Assembly (NCBI RefSeq): GCF_000003605.2
Contig: NW_003133368.1
Location: 105,231-118,856, forward strand
Direction of reading: 5' to 3'
Length of the DNA stretch: 13,626 nt
Source: Saccoglossus kowalevskii
Taxonomy: Eukaryota; Hemichordata; Enteropneusta; Harrimaniidae
Each line of letters begins with the position of its first letter. The stretch's first letter is position 1. A program made the translations under genes and the position numbers. The notes beneath the pieces are model-generated. The model did no database searches. It saw only the letters and a program-made list of their open reading frames with translations, and had not been told where the DNA came from. Of this stretch, positions 8,534 to 13,626 are shown one piece after another.

Positions 8534-8682
8534 TATAATATTGGACAACTGTACATGATTGCAAAGCACAGTCATGAACAAAGTGAAAAGGGTGAAGGTG
8601 TTGAAGTTATTAAAAATGAACCTCATGAAGACCCCAAACACGGTACTGGAAGGTATACAGAAAAACGAATACACCTCTCAAA
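8534..8682 (+). CDS. PITPNM: Class II phosphatidylinositol transfer protein (RdgB/PITPNM family), internal exon of the N-terminal PITP domain
   Basis: Frame 1 of this 149-bp exon reads about 49 codons, beginning YNIGQLYMIAKHSHEQ and continuing through GEGVEVIKNEP to RYTEKRIHLS. It corresponds to about residues 18-67 of the PITP fold. The QLYMIAKHSHEQ string is characteristic of membrane-associated RdgB/Nir proteins; soluble class I PITPs have a different sequence there. These proteins carry phosphatidylinositol and phosphatidic acid between ER and plasma membrane at contact sites and sustain phosphoinositide signalling. The Thr and Lys of the TEK motif match Thr59 and Lys61 of mammalian PITP-alpha, which contact the inositol headgroup. 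The exon follows the acceptor TATTGCAG and ends at the donor AA/GTAAGT, in phase 2. The preceding exon, coding for the start (about 17 residues), was not found in the window. Splice boundaries are read by eye and agree with the frame of the next exon. Full-length family members exceed 1000 residues, so this is a small part of the gene. Confidence 0.93.
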
Positions 8683-9800
8683 GTAAGTCAATAAAACATT
8701 GTATGCGGTAGTTTTCCTTTGCTCACATGTCCTTCATGCTGATTAATATAATTATTTTCACAATTATGGGAATAACCGATATTAGTATCCATGGAAATGA
8801 TTTCAACATAGGTGTCACATTTGTTGTGGCAGCCAAGTAACACAAATATGTGAATATTCATTGGTTTTCTAGCCCAGATTGGTGAGCAATGTATATTTAT
8901 TGTCCATTGACTTTCAACTTTGCATTTATTGAAAATCAAATGTGCATACAGGCATGGAATATGCTCCTCGTAGCAACGGGGTATGGCTTGTAGTCCCGTT
9001 TTGAAAAGGTCAGGGGAAAGATTGCTATGTATTTTATTCATCTTTTGGTCCATGAATATTGCATGAATCAATTTAGATGTGAATACACATATGCACATGG
9101 GAATACAAATGTACTGGATGAAGATATAGCATGTGGAAACCTGAAGGGAAAAGCATGTAATATGCAGCTTGTCAATCATGAAGCTAATGTATTAGGTTTC
9201 GTATATTAAAATTGTGTGTACTTGTCTCTGTAATCTGTTTTCCCATCACTGGGATTGAGTGGTCTGCTCCCTTGATGTATGCTCTACTTTATGCAGATAC
9301 ATACTTACTGTACTTGAATATCATAACATACTTTAATAAAAATACTAGCAATTTTGAGAGGATATATATGTATATTTTATTTGCTGATCTGAATTAACCT
9401 GTCTGAATAGCCTGATTAAAGGCTCCTTTCACCTATCTGATTAAAGGCTTCCTTCACCTGTGCTTGTTTAAAGGCTCTCTTCACCTCTTTCCAATTAAAG
9501 GCTCCCTTCACCTCTATCCAATTAAATGCTCTCTCCACCTCTATCAAATTAAAGGCTCTCTCCACCTCTATCCAATTAAAGGCTCCCTTCACCTCTATCC
9601 AATTAAAGGCTCCCTTCACCTCTATCCAATTAAAGGCTACCTTCACCTCTATCCAATTAAAGGCTCCCTTCACCTCATTAAACTGTATTTATTTACCTAT
9701 ACTGCCTTTACATCAAATGGCAAGACATTCACTGTTAAATTTGTTGATGCAATGACACTAATATCATTACAGTCTTTAATCTGATATATTCTCTCAACAG
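8683..9800 (+). other. PITPNM: Intron between the two PITPNM exons (1118 bp, phase 2)
   Basis: It begins GTAAGT and ends in CTCTCAACAG, and it joins the flanking exons in one frame. It contains the 27-bp minisatellite at 9415-9676, whose near edge lies about 125 bp upstream of the acceptor. A 163-codon open frame on the minus strand (8688-9179) and a shorter overlapping plus-strand one (9027-9209) have low-complexity Ile/Cys/His-rich translations. They match no family I recognise and I treat them as chance. Confidence 0.9.
9415..9676. repeat. 27-bp minisatellite, ten copies, in a PITPNM intron
   Basis: Units beginning ATTAAAGGCT start at 9415, 9440, 9467, 9494, 9521, 9548, 9575, 9602, 9629 and 9656. 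The first spacing is 25 bp and all others are exactly 27. The body of the unit is CCCTTCACCTCTATCCA. Because 27 is divisible by three, both strands stay open through the array. The plus strand reads a nine-residue repeat (YPIKGSLHL) and the minus strand reads FNWIEVKGA. These are by-products of the repeat period inside an intron, not evidence of a protein. Confidence 0.97.
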
Positions 9801-9889
9801 TCGGCTTCCTAGTTGGGTACGCGCAGTAATTCCAAGAATATTTTACATCACAGAAAAAGCTTGGAATTATTATCCATATACAGTGACAG
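9801..9889 (+). CDS. PITPNM: RdgB/PITPNM family PITP domain, next internal exon
   Basis: This 89-bp exon continues the one ending at 8682. The two leftover bases AA plus the first T make an Asn codon, then the frame reads RLPSWVRAVIPRIFYITEKA followed by WNYYPYTVT, with one G left over (phase 1, expected first base of a Glu codon). It matches about residues 68-98 of the PITP fold. The Glu and Asn of the EKAWN motif correspond to Glu86 and Asn90 of mammalian PITP-alpha, the other two inositol-contacting residues, so lipid-headgroup recognition looks intact. The acceptor is CTCAACAG and the donor is GACAG/GTCAGT. The next expected segment (family pattern EYTCSF and a Pro-Lys-Phe) was not found downstream, so the following intron probably runs past 13626, more than 3.7 kb. 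There are no stops or frameshifts, so this looks like a live gene, not a pseudogene. Confidence 0.93.
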
Positions 9890-10230
9890 GTCAGTTTATA
9901 TTTTTTCTCATTTATGTCTTTAGTTTGTATTTGTTTGGACTCATTACCACCAGGCAAACTGCTAATTGCAGCTGTTAGATGAAAGTCAAGAATGCAGAAG
10001 AGATCTTACATGTATCTGTATATATCATAACAGTCTTTATGAGAACAAATGTGTATAATTTGTTTCAAGTTTATGATTTATAAAAATATGAATTTTATAA
10101 ATCAAAATGGATGTTAGAATTAAAATTGACCAATCTAGAAATGGTATTGTGACATCAATATTAGTTCTAATTATTATTAATGAGTTAGTTTTAACAATAA
10201 TCATTCAACAGTCACCTCAAGGCATTTTTA

Positions 10231-10354
10231 AGCTAAGGTACAGTTTTATGCCCTGCACTGTATATGCTTTAAGTTAAGGTACAGTTTTATGCCCTGCACT
10301 GTATATGCTTTAAGCTGAGGTACAGTTTTATGCCCTGCACTGTATATGCTTTAA
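10231..10354. repeat. 41-bp tandem triplication
   Basis: Three units, with GGTACAGTTTTATGCCCTGC starting at 10237, 10278 and 10319, differ only around the AAGCTAA / AAGTTAA / AAGCTGA junctions. Each unit contains TACAG and CTGTA, which can pair as a small hairpin. Near-identity points to a recent duplication. Confidence 0.95.
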
Positions 10355-11274
10355 ATAGATTTTACTCTTAAATACACAAAGAGAACTGTGCAGTGGAAAA
10401 TACTTGTTGCTTTGTAGATTTTACTTGAGTAAATAAAATGGGAAATATTAGGAAGATTATATGGAAGGTATATGGTGATTTTGAAAGCCAGCTAAATGTT
10501 GGTCTGTAGTATATATTGCATTTATAATGATTGTCAGACATTATAGACTCGTAGATATCCCAGTCTTGTATATTGTATTATTGTTCGGATGGTTCATTAC
10601 CTGATATACTGAAGTTCCATGCAGGTGATACTGCACATGAATATCAACAAGACTTGTCTGGACAGTTTTTCATTAATTTACATTCGTGACAGGGGAAAAT
10701 GCATAACGTTGTGTGTTTTGAATGGCAAACAACCTAAATGCTTGAATCTGCATGCAGTCTACCACCATGCAATTGAGTCCATGTTAGCGCTATGTGATTC
10801 GGAGATAGAGGGATTCAATCAAATACTAATTGAGACTAATCAAAGCTACTTGACATCAAGAATTTAAACTTGATCACGCTTCCTTCTATTACATCTAAAC
10901 TATTATCGACTGTAATGCCTCAAGACGCCTAATTAGTCATTTGGTATTCTCACGCTGAAATCAATTTTCTAAATGCCTTGTGGAATTTAAAGTAGGAAAC
11001 CCTTTATTCATATATTTCTGAATACTGATAGTTAAGTCTAGGTGGTACTACATGTATTTTTACTGATGTGTTTAAGCAAGTGTGTCATGTCTACATTTGT
11101 TTGTCTTGTGTGTCTCCGTCATTCCTGGACCACTTTCATAGAATCATGTGATGCATTCACTTCTAATTCAAGATTACTTACTGATTGGTAATTCTGGTAA
11201 CAATTCCCCATTCCTGAACCTGAATATATGGACACATACGTAGAACCTCATTAGACTTTGATGCATGCCATTTT

Positions 11275-12240
11275 TAGCTTCACTGTTGACTTAGTCCGCA
11301 AAGCTAGACTGTTCATCTTACTAATTATCCGCTGTCTGCTGGTGTCAACTTTACATTTTTTAATTTTTTAGTTCTGCTGTCGACTTTGTCAAGCAGAGCT
11401 TATCATATGAGTGATTGTCAAGGGTTGTCCATGTCAACTTTTTACTTTTTTGACTTCTTCTTGAAAACTATAATTCTTATTGCTTTGATACCTGGTGTAT
11501 ATGTACCTTGGGCAGACCTCTCTTAGATTTATTCATTTCATGATGAGATCTTCAATTTTCTAATTTTGATGAATATTTTTGAAATTTTTGGTAAAAAGTG
11601 ATATTTTTGACTTCTTGTTAAAAACCACAAATCAAATTGCTTTGACATTATATATATATATAGATACTACATGTGGACCTCTCTCAGATTTGTTCATTTC
11701 GTGATGATATCTTCAATTTTCTAATTTTGATGAATGTTTTTGTCATTTGGGGTAAAAAGTGATATTTTCGACAACTTGTTAAAAACAGCAAGTCCGATTG
11801 CTTTGATACTACATAGGTGCCTCATGTAGACCTCTCTCAGATTTGTTCTTTTTCTAATGATATCTGCAGTTCTTTAATTGAAATGTGCATTGCTAACAGC
11901 AGAGTTATCTCAGCCGAGAGGATGCTTGTTTCCTGAAAATAGCAAGTCTGCTTGCTTTGATACTTGATGTATATGTACCTTGGGTAGATCTCTTTCAGAT
12001 TTGTTTATTTCGTGGTAATATCCCTAATTTTAGTGAATATTTTTTTCATTTTCAGTAAAAAATTCTATTTAGACTACTTCTTGAAAATGGCAAACCCCAT
12101 TGATTTGACATTTTATACATGTATGTGGACACCTTGAGTGAACCTTTTACAGATTTGTTCATTTTCTGATAAGTTCAATTCCCTAATTTTAGTAAATACT
12201 TATGCTATGTTTGGTAAAAAATGCTATTTTGAAATACACA
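11275..12240. repeat. Second, diverged copy of the 157-bp repeat element with leader and internal 3' module
   Basis: A leader (about 11275-11470) precedes repeat units marked by GCTTTGATA or close variants at 11482, 11639, 11800 and 11954, with a weaker copy near 12101. Spacings are 157, 161 and 154 bp. The 3' module seen at 685-749 recurs at about 11870-11931 (CTTTAATTGAAATGTGCATT, then GCTAACAGC) but is followed by two more degenerate units. That suggests two elements joined head to tail or one inserted into another. Divergence between units is higher than in the copy at 1-749, so this locus looks older. Confidence 0.8.
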
Positions 12241-13626
12241 GATGGCTGTACTTTATACCAAATTGTTTCAAAGTGGTTGTTTTCTTTTCACATACATGCA
12301 TGCTATTTTTAAACCATTTTATCTTTTAACAATATGCCATGAGACTGTGTGTTGCCATACATTCATATAATTTCATTTTTGCCTCAAGATGAAACTAACT
12401 GACGTTTTAGTAAAATTTCAAGCATTTCTATCTTTTCAGAACTAGATTTAAGACATGTGTGAATGGTACATGTACATGCTTTCTGAATCAATGTTAGAAT
12501 AAGGTGATCTATGTCATGTGTCACAAAGACAAAGACATTTGGATTAACATCACATATTAACACAAGGACTGTCAATGTTTTTTGTCTATCATTTGGGAAA
12601 GAACAGAATATACATAAAATTGACCCTTATATAATAACCACTATCCACCCCTGCTTAAAAAAAAAAAAATTCTATCAGTATTCTAGGAAATAAAGCAATT
12701 AAGAATCACAAACCTCAAGGAATGAGGAAGTTAATTTGCAGTAATGTTGAAATTGATGAACTCTCATTCTTGTCTCTCATGATTGGATTAATTTGCAAAG
12801 TGCTTTTTAGAGATCATGCTATATATTGCCTTCAATGATAAATACATATGTACAAAAATTAAAATTTTCATTTCAATCTACTAGTTTTATTTATTTAAAT
12901 ACTAGTTAGTGAAAATTTGAATTGGTTGCTTATTTGCAAAATTTTTAATTCATGCATTTTGCATTTTAGAATTTGATGAATGCCATACTTGTACTATTAA
13001 ATTTCTGTTTATGCAGCATCCACTGTTTTTTGTGTTAATATCATTGGTTATGGAGTTTCTTACTCTTATAAATAACAACTTTATTACATTTTAATACGTA
13101 ATTTTTCGTAAATAAATAACATCCATCTTTTCATTGAAAAATCACTTTTCATGTTCATTTACCATACATGTATGTATCTGATTAAATTGTTCTATTTATC
13201 AGTGGTAAATAGACAATATGAAACAAAAAAAACGATTTAAAAACAATAGATATACTATATATATTATAAATAATAAAAAAACGTATACAGACAAAATTGA
13301 ATTACAATAAATTCCGTTTTCATGACACTTCGCCCTGAAGCTACATTGAAATGCACATCATGATTGACCTTTATTTTCTAAAAGTGACAATTTTAACAGT
13401 TTCTTGTTATATCCCAGGGCAATAAAACAAAATTCTATGTCTACGGAATATTTTTTGTTAAAAGCCATTACCATGTGCTGTGCCTGCCCTTATCAACATA
13501 TTTGTTTCACTTGGTACAGTTTTCATCATGTACAGTTTCCAAATATCAATTACATGTATGTTAAGTGGTACATAGATTAAAGGTACATAAGCTTTGTAAA
13601 TTATGCTAACTTCCACTGATCTGTTA
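12241..13626. other. AT-rich non-coding stretch, no gene seen
   Basis: It contains a run of about 13 A (12657-12669), an AT-only stretch around 13250-13280, and TACATGTA at 12467, 13165 and 13551. No exon of the PITP gene or any other could be read on either strand. Confidence 0.55.

Larger units (their letters stand above)
9890..13626 (+). other. PITPNM: Start of the following PITPNM intron, running past the window end
   Basis: The donor GTCAGT opens here, and no exon continuing the PITP domain (Glu-Tyr-Thr-Cys pattern) could be read anywhere to 13626. The stretch holds the 41-bp triplication (10231-10354) and a degenerate 157-bp repeat element (11275-12240). The remainder (9890-10230, 10355-11274 and 12241-13626) is AT-rich with poly-A/T runs and no recognisable gene. 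That the whole stretch is intronic is inferred from the missing next exon. Confidence 0.65.

Noticed and set aside
8688-9179. A 163-codon minus-strand open frame, the longest in the window
   Set aside because: It lies wholly in the intron of a well-supported plus-strand gene, is rich in Ile, Cys and His as AT-rich non-coding DNA tends to be, and resembles no known protein.
9464-9784. A repeat-containing 106-residue protein (and an 85-residue one on the other strand, 9416-9673)
   Set aside because: Both are generated by the 27-bp minisatellite, whose period keeps any frame open. The array is inside an intron.
10619-10867. An 82-codon plus-strand frame as the next PITP exon
   Set aside because: The translation has no resemblance to the expected Glu-Tyr-Thr-Cys-Ser-Phe continuation and would not join the phase-1 donor at 9889 meaningfully.

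Overview
The window looks like animal (eukaryotic) nuclear DNA, most likely from a mollusc and plausibly a bivalve. It is AT-rich, has no dense ORFs or operons, contains GT-AG introns, and is loaded with tandem repeats and small transposon-like elements. Two features point towards molluscs: roughly 157-bp tandem repeats of the kind found inside bivalve pearl/Helitron-like elements, and a striking excess of the palindrome TACATGTA (11 perfect copies). The assignment to molluscs is an inference from pattern knowledge, not a search result.

Only one gene can be supported. Two consecutive plus-strand exons, 8534-8682 and 9801-9889, encode about 79 residues of the N-terminal phosphatidylinositol transfer domain of a class II (membrane-associated) PITP, the RdgB/PITPNM/Nir family. 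The exons join in frame (phase 2), have canonical acceptors and donors, and keep all four residues known to contact the inositol ring in this fold. The first exon (about 17 residues) and the exon that follows 9889 were not found, so almost everything else in the window is intron or 5' flanking DNA of this gene.

Layout: 1-749 is a 157-bp tandem array that ends in a unique 3' module with a small hairpin. 750-3430 is AT-rich with no gene. 3431-3904 is a minisatellite with an exact 40-bp period and 12 copies. 4309-5021 is a GC-richer, CpG-containing mobile element with terminal inverted repeats, eight copies of a near-palindrome (CTTAGCACGGGCTAAG type) and a short minus-strand ORF that may be a transposase remnant. 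5022-8285 holds no recognisable gene, but has a CTCF-like site, three perfect CRE palindromes within 567 bp and a CA microsatellite. 8286-8480 has a poly-T tract followed by a nested hairpin cluster, just before the first PITP exon. The 1118-bp intron 8683-9800 contains a 27-bp, 10-copy minisatellite. 10231-10354 is a nearly identical 41-bp triplication. 11275-12240 is a second, more diverged copy of the 157-bp repeat family with a leader and the same 3' module. The rest, to 13626, is AT-rich and featureless.

No complete gene, tRNA, rRNA or CRISPR array is visible, and no new multi-gene system was found. The most interesting items are the CTTAGC-palindrome element, the two related 157-bp repeat loci flanking the gene segment, and the CRE cluster upstream of the PITP exon.
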